Source: an uncultured Alistipes sp. (GTDB taxonomy: Bacteria; Bacteroidota; Bacteroidia; Bacteroidales; Rikenellaceae). Taken from it: DNA of 64,000 bases. The notes below the pieces were generated by a model. It had not been told where the DNA came from. It saw nothing but the letters and a program-made list of their open reading frames with translations, and did not search any database. Positions 33,778 to 43,119 of this stretch are shown in pieces (the stretch's first letter is position 1; every line of letters begins with the position of its first letter). The position numbers and the translations under genes are program-made. Location: positions 186,001 to 250,000 of the forward strand of contig CAJTIY010000001.1 of the NCBI GenBank assembly GCA_910576555.1, written 5' to 3'.

Positions 33778-34959
33778 TTACTGTTCTTTGGAGATAAGCA
33801 ATAGTTGATGATCGGCTTTGAGCGTCACCTTGATCTCTTTGAGCTTTTCGGCAACGTAGCGGGACGAAGCCTGCAAGGCCCCGCGCGAGAGGTCGGAGAC
33901 GATCTGCTGACCGGCCGAGCGGGTAACGTTGATGCTCGTCCCGGCAGTCTGGCCGATGGAGGCCAGCGCCTCCTTCATTGCCGTACGCTCTTTCGAGTTC
34001 GGGACATTCAGCCCCGGTTGGCCGTCCAGATCGTAAGCTATGGCCTCCACGGTGAAGATATGCCCCTCGTATTCGATGTTCGACACGACGACTTGAAGAC
34101 GGGCATTTTCGATGGTCGCCTGTCCATAGAGCGGCGTATTGCGCGGCACGATGATGCCGTCGATGCGCACCGGCTCCGACAGCCGCAGCCGCACCATGCC
34201 GCCTACGCGCACGACCTGTGTCTCGGCGATGCAGGCCCGCACGGTCGGAACGCTCTGCACGGTTTTGCTTCCGACTGCCGTGATGAATCCGAGGTTCCGC
34301 TCCGCACTAAAGTCGAACGATGGATCGAGTGTCGAGGCCCGCAGCTCGCTTTCGCGCACGGGCCGCATGACCGACTTGCGGATCTTGTCTTTCTTCGGCT
34401 CCGGCTCTGCTGCATCGCTGCCTCCGAGGTATTTCTGTGCCAGCCGGTACTGCTGCTCGGCCAGCTCCAACGCATCGGGCTGCCGGCGTTCGGCATCGAG
34501 CTGCGCTTGCAGGGTCGCGACCTGCCCTTTGAGTGCTTCGATTTCGGCATTGCACTGCGGCGTGCGGTAGAAATCCTGCATCTGTGCTTGCATGGCGCGG
34601 TTGGCGGCCTCGGCCCGCTGCACGGGATCATCGGCCGGAGACTGTTCCGCAGGTTTCAGTCCGTCGTCCAGCAGCGAGAAGGTGTTGTCGCCGAGCGTCG
34701 ACAGCTGCCGGTTCTGCACCTCTTCGCTGCGGACGCGCTCCACAGCTTTCTGCTTGCTTCCCTCGATCGTCTGCTCCTTGCCGTCGGGTACGGTGATGTT
34801 GATGCCGTCAGTCCCCTCGGCCTCCCGTTTCGGCGCGGGACGGAATATAAGCCATATGACGACCAGAAACAGGCAGCTCAACACCGCTGAGAACAGCATG
34901 ACTTTCTGCTTGCGCTGCCGCTCGAAATCGGCGGCGGGATTCTTTTTTTCTTCTGACAT
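33778..34959 (-). CDS. traM: Conjugative transposon protein TraM
   Basis: This is a 393-residue protein with a short cytoplasmic start, one membrane segment at about 21-40 (MLFSAVLSCLFLVVIWLIF), and a long Gln/Glu/Ala-rich linker. The C-terminal beta domain has VRLRLSEPVRIDGIIVPRNTPLYGQ and IAYDLDGQPGLNVPNSKERTAMKEA. This is the VirB10-like architecture of TraM, which spans the periplasm in the mating apparatus. It starts four bases beyond traN. Confidence 0.92.
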   Translation of the reverse strand: MSEEKKNPAADFERQRKQKVMLFSAVLSCLFLVVIWLIFRPAPKREAEGTDGINITVPDGKEQTIEGSKQKAVERVRSEEVQNRQLSTLGDNTFSLLDDGLKPAEQSPADDPVQRAEAANRAMQAQMQDFYRTPQCNAEIEALKGQVATLQAQLDAERRQPDALELAEQQYRLAQKYLGGSDAAEPEPKKDKIRKSVMRPVRESELRASTLDPSFDFSAERNLGFITAVGSKTVQSVPTVRACIAETQVVRVGGMVRLRLSEPVRIDGIIVPRNTPLYGQATIENARLQVVVSNIEYEGHIFTVEAIAYDLDGQPGLNVPNSKERTAMKEALASIGQTAGTSINVTRSAGQQIVSDLSRGALQASSRYVAEKLKEIKVTLKADHQLLLISKEQ

Positions 34960-34972
34960 GGCGATTCGGTTT

Positions 34973-35596
34973 TTAGCGGTCGTAGGTTGCGATGTCGCGG
35001 TTCTCGACGATGTTCAGCTCCTCGATCATGAAACCTTGCGGGTTGTTGTCCGAGCGCACGGTGTTGACCAGGCGGCAGGTCGTGACGAGCGACCGTTCGG
35101 TGAGGTTGCTTTCGCGCAGGATGCGCTGTCGGGCGTAGGTTCTCACGTCGTAAGGATACTTGCCGAAGTCGCACACGATGCTGTCGACCTTGACCATCTG
35201 GGAGATGTTGCCCGCGATCAGGCGGTTGAAAAACCCTTTCTCCTGCAAGATCTTGTAGTAAGACAAGGCGCTGCGGTCGGCCATCAGCAAGGCGCGGCCG
35301 ATGTTGGATTCGATGGCCGCCTTGTCGGGCGAGAGTGTAAAGAAAAGCTCGTGAAAGCGCCGCACATGCTCGCGGGCCTCGACGGGCCGGTTCTGCGACA
35401 AGTCCTGCGAGAGGGCGACCATGAGCGAACGGCCGTTGTCCAGCACGTAGATCTTCTGCCGCTGCTTTTCGGCGAAGCGGTACGACAAGACGACCGACAC
35501 GACCGTCACCACAGCGCAGATTCCGGCGAAAACGAAGCAATAGAGCCGCAGCTGCCGGAATGAGGTTTCGATGTTTTTCAAACACTTGAATTCCAT
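34973..35596 (-). CDS. traK: Conjugative transposon protein TraK
   Basis: This is a 207-residue protein. One N-terminal membrane anchor (about 19-41) precedes a periplasmic domain with VLDNGRSLMVALSQDLSQNRPVEAREHVRRFHELFFTLSP, the usual TraK block. By fold and position it matches VirB8-type proteins. TraL, which normally sits between TraK and TraM, is missing: only 13 bases separate the two genes. Confidence 0.92.
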   Translation of the reverse strand: MEFKCLKNIETSFRQLRLYCFVFAGICAVVTVVSVVLSYRFAEKQRQKIYVLDNGRSLMVALSQDLSQNRPVEAREHVRRFHELFFTLSPDKAAIESNIGRALLMADRSALSYYKILQEKGFFNRLIAGNISQMVKVDSIVCDFGKYPYDVRTYARQRILRESNLTERSLVTTCRLVNTVRSDNNPQGFMIEELNIVENRDIATYDR

Positions 35597-35603
35597 AAGG
35601 CGT

Positions 35604-36659
35604 TTACTTTTTAAGGATGAGTTTGGCGGCTTTCCTCAAACCGCTGCCTGCTGCACTTGCCGCTTCCTTTGTTCCGGCCCACGCACGGCCGGCCACGACT
35701 CCGGCTCCGCCGCTGAGGATGGAGGTGAACTGCGATACGGTCTTGTTATAAGCCGAGAATCCGTTGGCCTGCACGATCCATGTGGAGATGGAGGGGATGC
35801 AGAAAAAACCGCAGATGCCGACCAGCATGAAGACCAAATAAATCGAGTTGCTCGCATCGAAGTAGTAGCTGTAATCCTGCGCCATGAGCTCGGCATCGTG
35901 CCGCAGCGAGAGCGTCTGCAACCGCGCGATGATGGCCGAGAAGAGATCGGCGATCGGCAGCCACAGATAGATGGAGATGTACTTCGAGATCCACTGTACC
36001 AGCGTATTCTGGAAGCCGTCGAAGACCGAGATGGCGAAGGCGATCGGCCCGAGGATCGACAGGACGATGAGATAGAAGGTGCGCAGCACGTCGAGAATCA
36101 CACCTGCCGCCGAGAAAAGAAGCTCCAGGAGCCATGCCACGGCTTTCAGAAGCATTCCCTTTACCGACCACGACGACCGCTCGCGGTTCATGTTGTCGAG
36201 CGTCGTCTGCGTCGCCTCGTCCATGCCCAGTTCGCCGAGCCGCCGCTCCATATCCTCATCTTCGGTGTAGTAGGAATCCGCCGGAAAGCGGTCGCGGCTC
36301 TGCTCTTCGAGGTCTCGCTTCTGCTGCTGCCAGGCGTTCATGTCGAGCGTCTGCCCGACCATGAGCGTATGCGCGGCCTGCACCAGCGGCGAGAGGATGC
36401 CGTTGAGCGTGCCGAGCACCAGCGGCTGGAAGAAGAGGATGCACAGCCCGATAGCGAAGGGACGCAGCAGCGGGAAGAAGTCGATGGGCTCGGCCTGCGC
36501 CAGCGACTGCCAGACCCGATAGGCGATGTAGAGTAGTGCCCCGATGCCGGCGATGGCCGTAGCGACGGAGGTCATCGGCTGGCACAGCACGAGCATCTCT
36601 TCGTAGAGCAGGCGGAGAATCCGATGCAGATTGTCCGCCACGGAAAGCATCTGTACCAT
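35604..36659 (-). CDS. traJ: Conjugative transposon protein TraJ
   Basis: This 351-residue polytopic membrane protein has at least six hydrophobic segments, for example SVATAIAGIGALLYIAYRVW, FAIGLCILFFQPLVLGTLNGI and SIYLVFMLVGICGFFCIPSISTWIV. It fits TraJ, the VirB6-like inner membrane component of the transfer channel. I placed the start at 36659 (MVQMLSVADNLHRIL), overlapping the end of traI, although the frame is open much further upstream into traI. Confidence 0.9.
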   Translation of the reverse strand: MVQMLSVADNLHRILRLLYEEMLVLCQPMTSVATAIAGIGALLYIAYRVWQSLAQAEPIDFFPLLRPFAIGLCILFFQPLVLGTLNGILSPLVQAAHTLMVGQTLDMNAWQQQKRDLEEQSRDRFPADSYYTEDEDMERRLGELGMDEATQTTLDNMNRERSSWSVKGMLLKAVAWLLELLFSAAGVILDVLRTFYLIVLSILGPIAFAISVFDGFQNTLVQWISKYISIYLWLPIADLFSAIIARLQTLSLRHDAELMAQDYSYYFDASNSIYLVFMLVGICGFFCIPSISTWIVQANGFSAYNKTVSQFTSILSGGAGVVAGRAWAGTKEAASAAGSGLRKAAKLILKK

Positions 36660-37288
36660 TACCAGTAGCGTTGTTCGTCGGTTCCGTAGAGCGCAAGCAT
36701 CCGGTCGATGTCGCCCCGCTCGCGCGAGCGCAGCAGGGAGATCGAAATCTGCTTGCGCGTGTAGTAACGCGCCAGGTCGCGGTGGCCGCGCAATACGCCG
36801 TAGACCCGCTCCACCACGTCGATGCGGTCCTTGTCCGTGAGGCTCAGATCCGTCGGGTTCACGATGTCCTGCAACTCGCGCAGGGCCCCTGCGGCGTCCT
36901 CGATGATCTTCGTGTAGCCTACGGCGATGGCTCCGAGCTCCGCAGGCGAGAAGTTCTCGTCGGCGAGCATCCGGCGGTAGCCGTTCATGTAGATGTCCGA
37001 AATCTCGCCCACGAGCAGCATGCACTGCTGCACCTTGCGGGCCGAGCGCACGAGGTTGCTCACGGCTTTCAGCGCGTCGTAGTACTTCTTCGACTGCTCG
37101 TAGATCTTGACCGTCTCCTGGAAGCTCTGCAACATCGTCTGCCCGTTCTTGGCGGCCTCGGCGATCTGCTGGGTGGAGTTGACGATGCCCTGTGCGAGGT
37201 TCGAGGGGTCCGAGACGACCCACTGCGCGCGAGCCGCGCCTGCCGAAGCGAGCAGGCAGGCCAGCGTCAGGATGATTCTGCGTTTCAT
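36659..37288 (-). CDS. traI: Conjugative transposon protein TraI
   Basis: This 209-residue protein has a signal peptide (MKRRIILTLACLLASAGAARAQ). The helical mature part has VVSDPSNLAQGIVNSTQQI and the conserved DLSLTDKDRIDVVERVY, typical of TraI/DUF4141. It resembles VirB5-like periplasmic subunits in layout. Its stop overlaps the traJ start. Confidence 0.9.
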   Translation of the reverse strand: MKRRIILTLACLLASAGAARAQWVVSDPSNLAQGIVNSTQQIAEAAKNGQTMLQSFQETVKIYEQSKKYYDALKAVSNLVRSARKVQQCMLLVGEISDIYMNGYRRMLADENFSPAELGAIAVGYTKIIEDAAGALRELQDIVNPTDLSLTDKDRIDVVERVYGVLRGHRDLARYYTRKQISISLLRSRERGDIDRMLALYGTDEQRYW

Positions 37289-37293
37289 AGTAT

Positions 37294-37719
37294 CTATTCG
37301 TTGAAGGGATATTCGTCGGCCGGAATGGCGTCGTCATTGCGCACGGCGACCGTGTCTTCGGGAGCAAAGCGTCCGTAGCATCCGATCGTGAGCGTGTCGC
37401 TCGCTGCATCGTAGACGACCCGGTTGCCGTCGTCGGCTCCGAGCCGGAGCTTGTGGCGGCGCAGGGTAATAACCGCCTCCTGCACCACGCGCTTGTAGCA
37501 GAGCGTATGGTCGAAGACGACGGCCCGCCACATCCCGGGCCCGAGACGCCGGACGACGGTCGAAAGCTGGCCCTCGGTCGAGAGCCACGAGCCGCAGATG
37601 CGGTCGGCATCGAGTTGTTCTTCCATGTCGGCAAGGGTGCGCACGATCTCCGTGCGTGCTTTGATTTCCCGGTTCAGAACCGCTGCGGCACTGCCGGAAT
37701 AGGTTTTGTTATCGTTCAT
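37294..37719 (-). CDS. DUF3876-type ICE protein
   Basis: This 141-residue protein, between traI and traG, has ICGSWLSTEGQLSTVVRRLG, a short beta-domain signature I associate with DUF3876. It has no signal or membrane segment. Function unknown. It overlaps the upstream small gene by 11 bases. Confidence 0.75.
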   Translation of the reverse strand: MNDNKTYSGSAAAVLNREIKARTEIVRTLADMEEQLDADRICGSWLSTEGQLSTVVRRLGPGMWRAVVFDHTLCYKRVVQEAVITLRRHKLRLGADDGNRVVYDAASDTLTIGCYGRFAPEDTVAVRNDDAIPADEYPFNE

Positions 37720-38083
37720 GATTTCGTGATTCGATGATTCGTGTAAAAGTTTTACCGCCCGGCATCAGCAGCAGAGCATCCGCCGAGGGTGTGTAAAAGA
37801 GATCCACGCGCGCTCCCGCATCGTCCGTGTAGTGAATGCAGAACTCGTAGCGCAGACGATAGGTTCGACAGCGGAGCGAGCCGTCCGGACGCAGGACGGT
37901 GATGCGGTACCCCTCCTCCGCCGGAAATATCCGCAGTCGCATGCCGTCGGTTGCGGTGGCTCGCCATTCGCCGACAAGGGGCCCGATCTTGCGCCGCTCG
38001 GGGTCGTCGCACAACTGCCACACGACGAAGGGTGCGGCGACGAGAGCCAAAGCGACCGTCAGGGTTTTCAGCAGCTTCTTCAT
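37709..38083 (-). CDS. Small membrane-anchored ICE protein
   Basis: This 124-residue protein has an N-terminal hydrophobic segment (LLKTLTVALALVAAPFVVWQL) that may be a signal or anchor. Its beta-rich domain (PLVGEWRATATDGMRLRIFPAEEGYRI) resembles the DUF3876-like gene downstream, so the two may be related. Its start overlaps the traG stop by four bases. It sits where TraH may be expected in CTnDOT. Confidence 0.7.
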   Translation of the reverse strand: MKKLLKTLTVALALVAAPFVVWQLCDDPERRKIGPLVGEWRATATDGMRLRIFPAEEGYRITVLRPDGSLRCRTYRLRYEFCIHYTDDAGARVDLFYTPSADALLLMPGGKTFTRIIESRNHER

Positions 38084-40593
38084 CGTCGTGCAGCGTCGGT
38101 TTCACGTTCGCGTGCCAGCTGCCGGATCGCCGCCTCGATGTCGCCGCCCAGCTGCTCGGCCCGGGCCATGACCTGCATCTTCTCCGTCTCCTCGGTCGTG
38201 TAGCACAGATACTCTTCGGCCGAAACCTCCGTGGCGTAAACCGCGGACTGCACACCGCCCAGTCCGATCCATACCTCCTTATAGAGCCGTCGGGGATCGT
38301 TCGAGAGATTGATGGAGAGAATCTGCGATTTCTCCTTTTCGGTCAAACCCAGCAACGACTGGATGCCGTCGAACTTATTGGCGTACTTGCGTTGGTCCAG
38401 CAGGATTTTGCAGTCGGCATTGCTGATGATCGACTCCTTGACGATAGGCGACGAAATGATGTCGTCGACCTCCTGCGTGACGACCACCGCCTCGCCGAAA
38501 TATTTGCGGACGGTCTTGAAAAGATACTTCACGTAGCCGGCCATGCCCTCCTTGGCGATCGCTTTCCATGCTTCCTCCAGAAGCAAGACTTTGCGGACGC
38601 CCTTCAGGCGCCGCATTTTATTGATAAAGGTCTCCATGATGATGATCGTCACCACCGGATAGAGCACTTTGTTGTCGGCGATGTTGTCCAACTCGAAGAC
38701 GATGAAGCGTTTCGAAAGCAGGTCGAGCTGCCGGTCCGAGTTCAGCAGGTAGTCGTACTCTCCGCCCCGGTAGTAGGGTTCGAGGACGTTCAGGAAGTTT
38801 TCCAGGTCGAAATCCTTCTCCCGCACCCGCTTCTGCCGGAGCAGCTGCCGGTAATCGCTCCCGACGAACTCGTAGAACGTGTTGAACGACGGCGCGATCT
38901 CCGGGTCGCTTTTGAGCTTCGAGAGATAGAGGTTTACGGCGTTCGACAGGGCGACCTCCTCCGAGCGGGTCGGGGCTTCGTCGTCGCGCTTCCACAGGGT
39001 CAGGATCAGCGTTTTGATGCTTTCGCGCTTCTCGATGTCGTATACCCCGTCCTCCGTGTAGAAGGGATTGAACGCGATGGGGTTCTCCTCCGTATAGGTG
39101 AAGTAAACGCCGTCCTCGCCCTTCGTCTTTCTGTGGATCAGGTTACACAGCCCCTGATAGGAGTTTCCCGTATCGACCAGCACGATATGCGCCCCCTGCT
39201 CGTAGTACTGTCTTACGAGGTGATTCGTGAAGAACGACTTGCCCGAACCCGAGGGGCCGAGCACGAACTTGTTGCGGTTGGTGATGATGCCCCGCTTCAT
39301 CGGAAGATCCGAGATGTCCAGATGCAGCGGGATGCCCGACATGCGGTCGACCATACGGATGCCGAACGGCGAGAGCGACGAACGGTAGGAGGTCTCTTCG
39401 CAGAAGAGGCATAGCGCGTGGTCGAGGAAGGTGTAGAAGGTCTCCTCCGCGGGAAAGTCGGCCTCGTTGCCGGGGATGCCGGCCCAGAACAGAACCGGCA
39501 CGTCGACGGTGTTGTGATGCGGCGTACAGCCCATCATCGCCAGCTGGGCGCCGACCTCGTTGCGGATGCGTTTCAGCTCCGCCCGGTCTTCCGACCACGC
39601 CACCACGTTGCAGTGGCAGCGCACGGCCTGTAATCCCTGTGAGTGCGCTTCGTTCAGGTAGAGGTCGATCCACTCCCGGTTGATGGCGTTCGAGCGCGAG
39701 TAGTTCGATAGCGACGTCATGTTGCGCGCCGTAGCTTCCAGCTGCCGCAGCACTTCGTCCGAATCTTCGATGAAGATGTACTGGTTGTAGAGGTGCGAGC
39801 AGCCGAGCAGCAGACCCGCCGGTGCGGCGAACGACAGACGGCAGTCGCTCCGGTCGGTCGAGAGGCGTTCGTAGCGCGAGTCCGTTGCCACTCTCTGCGG
39901 CAGGTAGTCCAGATCGGAGAGCGTATGCAGGCACAGATACTTGTCGCCGATGCGCATCTCGCCCGCGTCGAGGCGGATATCCTCGCTGACGACCGCCTGC
40001 CGCTCGTCCGACAGCGCGAAGTAGCGGGCCAGCAGCCCCGCGTCCTCCGCCGTGCCGACGATTTCGTCCGCCGTGAGACGTTCGAGGGTCAGCACCCCCG
40101 AATCATTCAGGATGTGCTCCATCTGTCCTACGGCATCCATGAACCGGGCGACGGCATCCGCATCCCGCACCTGCTTCGGGATGATGATGCCCCGGCACAG
40201 GGTCGAGAAGTCGCTCTCGCGGCGCAGCTGCTCCCGGGTCGCCATCGTGACGAACAGGCAGCACGTATGTTTCAGGTAGGGCCGCTCGTTGAAATGCCGC
40301 TCGAAAGCGCGAGAAAGGAAACTCTGCTCCCGCCCGTTGTCGGAGGGCGCGTAGCGTTCCTCGATGAAGCGGTCCTGCTTGTGTACGACGGTATGGGGCG
40401 GCAGCACTTTCAAGGCTTTGAGCCACGCGGCATGGATCGCCTCGTACTCGGCGCTCGTCACGGTGAACAACTCGGGCAGCGTGACGCGGAATGCCGCCGT
40501 GATGTCGGCATTCTTCGACAGAATACAGTCCTGTTCGACGGCCAGAAGCGGAAATTTCGCCTCCAGCGTGGATGTTTTTAGGGTTCCTCGCAT
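38080..40593 (-). CDS. traG: TraG conjugation ATPase (VirB4 family)
   Basis: This is an 837-residue ATPase. The N-terminal VirB4-type region precedes a P-loop GPSGSGKSFFTNH (near 430) and Walker B RKVLLLEEAWKAI. The remaining C-terminal motifs (VVTQEVDDIISS, SNADCKILLDQ) are those of CTn TraG. It powers assembly of the mating channel at the inner membrane. The start at 40593 (MRGTLKTSTLEAKFPLL) was chosen over one 12 codons upstream, which would overlap traF. Confidence 0.95.
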   Translation of the reverse strand: MRGTLKTSTLEAKFPLLAVEQDCILSKNADITAAFRVTLPELFTVTSAEYEAIHAAWLKALKVLPPHTVVHKQDRFIEERYAPSDNGREQSFLSRAFERHFNERPYLKHTCCLFVTMATREQLRRESDFSTLCRGIIIPKQVRDADAVARFMDAVGQMEHILNDSGVLTLERLTADEIVGTAEDAGLLARYFALSDERQAVVSEDIRLDAGEMRIGDKYLCLHTLSDLDYLPQRVATDSRYERLSTDRSDCRLSFAAPAGLLLGCSHLYNQYIFIEDSDEVLRQLEATARNMTSLSNYSRSNAINREWIDLYLNEAHSQGLQAVRCHCNVVAWSEDRAELKRIRNEVGAQLAMMGCTPHHNTVDVPVLFWAGIPGNEADFPAEETFYTFLDHALCLFCEETSYRSSLSPFGIRMVDRMSGIPLHLDISDLPMKRGIITNRNKFVLGPSGSGKSFFTNHLVRQYYEQGAHIVLVDTGNSYQGLCNLIHRKTKGEDGVYFTYTEENPIAFNPFYTEDGVYDIEKRESIKTLILTLWKRDDEAPTRSEEVALSNAVNLYLSKLKSDPEIAPSFNTFYEFVGSDYRQLLRQKRVREKDFDLENFLNVLEPYYRGGEYDYLLNSDRQLDLLSKRFIVFELDNIADNKVLYPVVTIIIMETFINKMRRLKGVRKVLLLEEAWKAIAKEGMAGYVKYLFKTVRKYFGEAVVVTQEVDDIISSPIVKESIISNADCKILLDQRKYANKFDGIQSLLGLTEKEKSQILSINLSNDPRRLYKEVWIGLGGVQSAVYATEVSAEEYLCYTTEETEKMQVMARAEQLGGDIEAAIRQLARERETDAARR

Positions 40594-40597
40594 GGCA

Positions 40598-40912
40598 TTA
40601 TCGTTTTGAAAGAAGATACCGGACTGCACGGCGGTGAATGATGCGGCGCGGGTGACGCTTCGAGGCCCAGAATTTCATCAGCCCGTGCGGCCCGAAGGTG
40701 CGGTTCAGACAGAATGTGCCCCAGACGATACCCGTTCCCGCGAAAATGGCGAAGAGGATGCAGGCCGTCTGCGATACACCGGACATATATATTACGACGA
40801 AGAGCAGAAACACGCCGACCAGCCCGCCGACGAAGAGGAAGAGGTATTGCGCCGTGAGGCCCTTGAACTCGACCTGTCGGCCCACGCCCTTGTTGATCTG
40901 ATACTCGGCCAT
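40598..40912 (-). CDS. traF: Conjugative transposon protein TraF (DUF4133)
   Basis: This 104-residue protein has two close membrane segments (about 24-70) and a basic C-terminus. MAEYQINKGVGRQVEFKGLTAQYL is the typical start. It is the VirB3-like partner of the TraG ATPase, four bases upstream of it. Confidence 0.92.
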   Translation of the reverse strand: MAEYQINKGVGRQVEFKGLTAQYLFLFVGGLVGVFLLFVVIYMSGVSQTACILFAIFAGTGIVWGTFCLNRTFGPHGLMKFWASKRHPRRIIHRRAVRYLLSKR

Positions 40913-40915
40913 ACG

Positions 40916-41212
40916 TCAAAGGAAGAACGAGCGTAAGACGGTAGCAGCGACAACGAGGAAGATGCAGGCGAAGAACCACCCTGCAGCGGTCTTCGAGACA
41001 TCGGGATCACCGGACGAGAACTTCGAATAGACCTTGATGCCGCCGATAAGGCCCAATACGGCGGCTACGGCGTAGGCCAGCTTCGTAATCGGGTCGAAAT
41101 AGGAGGTGACCATGTTGGTCGCTTCATTGATGCCGGCCATGCCGTTGCCCTGCGCTGAGGCGGAGAGCGCGGCGACGAGGGCGACGAGGCTTAAAACCAT
41201 TTTGTGTTTCAT
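40916..41212 (-). CDS. traE: Conjugative transposon protein TraE (DUF4134)
   Basis: This 98-residue protein has a signal-like N-terminus (MKHKMVLSLVALVAALSASAQG) followed by two membrane helices, matching DUF4134/TraE. It resembles VirB2-type pilin precursors. Only three bases separate it from traF. Confidence 0.92.
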   Translation of the reverse strand: MKHKMVLSLVALVAALSASAQGNGMAGINEATNMVTSYFDPITKLAYAVAAVLGLIGGIKVYSKFSSGDPDVSKTAAGWFFACIFLVVAATVLRSFFL

Positions 41213-41356
41213 GTTGCGATAGGTTTGGTTATGGGTATGAAAAGGGCCGCAGGCTGCTTTCCGAAAGAGTCTGCGGCCGGCTGTAACTTCGCTCGTATGT
41301 GCGGCTTCATCAGCCGTATTCGTTATCCCATCTCATGCGTTGCGGTATTTTCTGGT

Positions 41357-41890
41357 TTATACATAGGCGCGCATGTCGAAATTCTCGATCGCACGCATCT
41401 CTTCTTGCGTCGCATCGCCCGTTACGATCCATTCGCCCGCCTCCAGCGTGCCGAGCAGCGAGACGACTTCCGGGTCGCGCAGCTCGGCCTTTATTGTCGG
41501 CTCTCCGGCTGTTATCGCCGGCTCCTCGGGTTCGGCCGGCTCGCCCTCCTCGCCGATCGGGGGCTGCACGACAAGGTCGCTCCACTCCTTCATCGGCGGC
41601 GGCATCGGGCTGACCTGCCGTGCAAATATAGCGTCCCCTTCGGCGGATTGTTTCGCAGGAGACAGAGTGGCCGCCGCCTGCCGTTTATGGCCGTTCGCAT
41701 AGTGCTTCGAGACGATCAAGGAAGGCGGTTCGGAGGCATCCGAGGGCTCCTTGCGGGGCGTTTCCGGCAGTCGGCTCTTGCGGTCGGCAGAGGTCTTTAT
41801 TCCGTCGATGAAGATCGACAGCAGCTGCCCTTTGAAGAACATCCGATCAAGGCAGACCAGGCACGCGGCGACGATGATGAAAGCGGTCAT
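41357..41890 (-). CDS. traD: Conjugative transposon protein TraD-like
   Basis: This 177-residue protein has one N-terminal membrane segment (MTAFIIVAACLVCLDRMFF) and a Pro/Glu-rich, probably unfolded middle. The C-terminus is conserved and acidic (SLLGTLEAGEWIVTGDATQEEMRAI). Position, size and architecture fit TraD of CTnDOT-like operons. The frame is open 35 codons upstream, overlapping the next gene, but the ATG at 41890 precedes the membrane segment. Confidence 0.75.
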   Translation of the reverse strand: MTAFIIVAACLVCLDRMFFKGQLLSIFIDGIKTSADRKSRLPETPRKEPSDASEPPSLIVSKHYANGHKRQAAATLSPAKQSAEGDAIFARQVSPMPPPMKEWSDLVVQPPIGEEGEPAEPEEPAITAGEPTIKAELRDPEVVSLLGTLEAGEWIVTGDATQEEMRAIENFDMRAYV

Positions 41891-41903
41891 GGCTATACGG
41901 TTT

Positions 41904-42329
41904 TCAGATGATGTTTTTCGAGTTCTGTTCCTTATGGATGCGGTTGATGTCGTCCTTGTAGAGCTCCAGATGGTTGCAGAGGATATTCTCCACATAGGAG
42001 GTCGCGGTCATGCGCTCGCCGCCGATCTTCTTCACCACTTCGAGAATTTTGCGCTTGGTCTCGACGCTGACGTAGAGTGCCGCGCGATAGCGGATGTCTT
42101 TGCGCGCCATAAAAATTTTCTCGAAGTCGGGCAAAGGGGCGCGGCGTCGGCGCGGCTCCGACGATGGAGCCGCTGCGGGGTCTGGTAGCGGAGCCTCTTC
42201 AGGTGATTCCGGCTGCGGGTCGGAGCCGACATCCGGCGGTATAAGGACATTCTTCGTCAGCGGAGCCTGCCCGCCGATCATCCGACGCACCAGCTCCTCG
42301 TCGATGCGGGGATTCTGCTTTTTAGCCAT
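41904..42329 (-). CDS. DUF3408 protein (TraB/TraC-like)
   Basis: This is a 141-residue protein. An Arg/Pro/Glu-rich N-terminal half is followed by RYRAALYVSVETKRKILEVVKKIGGERMTATSYVENILCNHLELY, a ribbon-helix-helix-like segment of DUF3408. CTnDOT carries two such genes (traB and traC), but only one is present here. It overlaps the ParA gene by eight bases, a ParA/DNA-binding pair that could control partition or transfer. Confidence 0.85.
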   Translation of the reverse strand: MAKKQNPRIDEELVRRMIGGQAPLTKNVLIPPDVGSDPQPESPEEAPLPDPAAAPSSEPRRRRAPLPDFEKIFMARKDIRYRAALYVSVETKRKILEVVKKIGGERMTATSYVENILCNHLELYKDDINRIHKEQNSKNII

Positions 42330-43092
42330 TGTCGGTCATGTTCAGAATCGAGAGTATCTCCGACGCCAGAGCGTCAATCTGCGCATCGGCGGCGAAGGAG
42401 CGTTCGGGGGCCAGCAGCGTCGAGCGTCCGACACCCGTAGAGTCCGCCAGCAGCTCCTTGTTGAATCGCGACCGATAAGGCACGTGCGTTTGCATGAGCG
42501 GCAGGCCCAGACGGCGGATTACCTCCTCGTACTGCGCATAGAGCGGTGTGCGCTCCCGGCGGTCGATCATCGTCCAGAACAGATGCACGCCCGCAAGCCG
42601 CACGGCGCCGTTCTGCACCAGCGTGAGGTGGAGCGTCCGCGCGAACGACAACGTACTCTCCATGACGACCTTGTCAGCTTTCATCGGCACGAACAGCCGG
42701 TCGAGCGACGAAAGGATGCCGATGACCCCCTCGGCATTGACCGTGCCCGGCAGGTCGTAGAGAATGATGGCAGGTTGATAGCCGCTGCCAAGAAAACGCG
42801 CCGTCTCCGTCTCGGCGTCGGCGGGCATGCACCGCACCACGGGCCAGACTTTGCGGCCCGTCTGCCGGAACTGTCGAACCAGCAACAGCTTGTAGTAGTC
42901 GCTCTGCTCTACGGCCGCGAGCTCCCGCTCCCTTTGGGCGTAGATGCTCCACTGCGGGTAGTCGCAGTCCACGACCAGCACGTCGCGTCCCAGCGTGTAG
43001 TGCAGGTGGCTGGCGAGCAGGGTCGTGAAAGCCGATTTGCCGACACCGCCCTTCTGGTTGCAGACGGCGATGCGTGATTGATTGCTTTCCAT
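42322..43092 (-). CDS. traA: ParA-family ATPase TraA
   Basis: This 256-residue protein has a deviant Walker A, CNQKGGVGKSAFTTLLASHL, and the ParA patterns VVDCDYPQWS and LYDLPGTVNAEG. It is the first gene of the leftward tra operon. The family positions DNA or the transfer machinery in the cell. The upstream intergenic region holds several related palindromes that might be its partner's binding sites. Confidence 0.93.
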   Translation of the reverse strand: MESNQSRIAVCNQKGGVGKSAFTTLLASHLHYTLGRDVLVVDCDYPQWSIYAQRERELAAVEQSDYYKLLLVRQFRQTGRKVWPVVRCMPADAETETARFLGSGYQPAIILYDLPGTVNAEGVIGILSSLDRLFVPMKADKVVMESTLSFARTLHLTLVQNGAVRLAGVHLFWTMIDRRERTPLYAQYEEVIRRLGLPLMQTHVPYRSRFNKELLADSTGVGRSTLLAPERSFAADAQIDALASEILSILNMTDNG

Positions 43093-43119
43093 AATGAATC
43101 GGTTATCGGGTTGGCTGAA

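Noticed and set aside
35604..37634. 676-codon frame suggesting a much larger TraJ
   Set aside because: The upstream part is the shadow of traI and a DUF3876-type gene. The TraJ start at 36659 matches the family.
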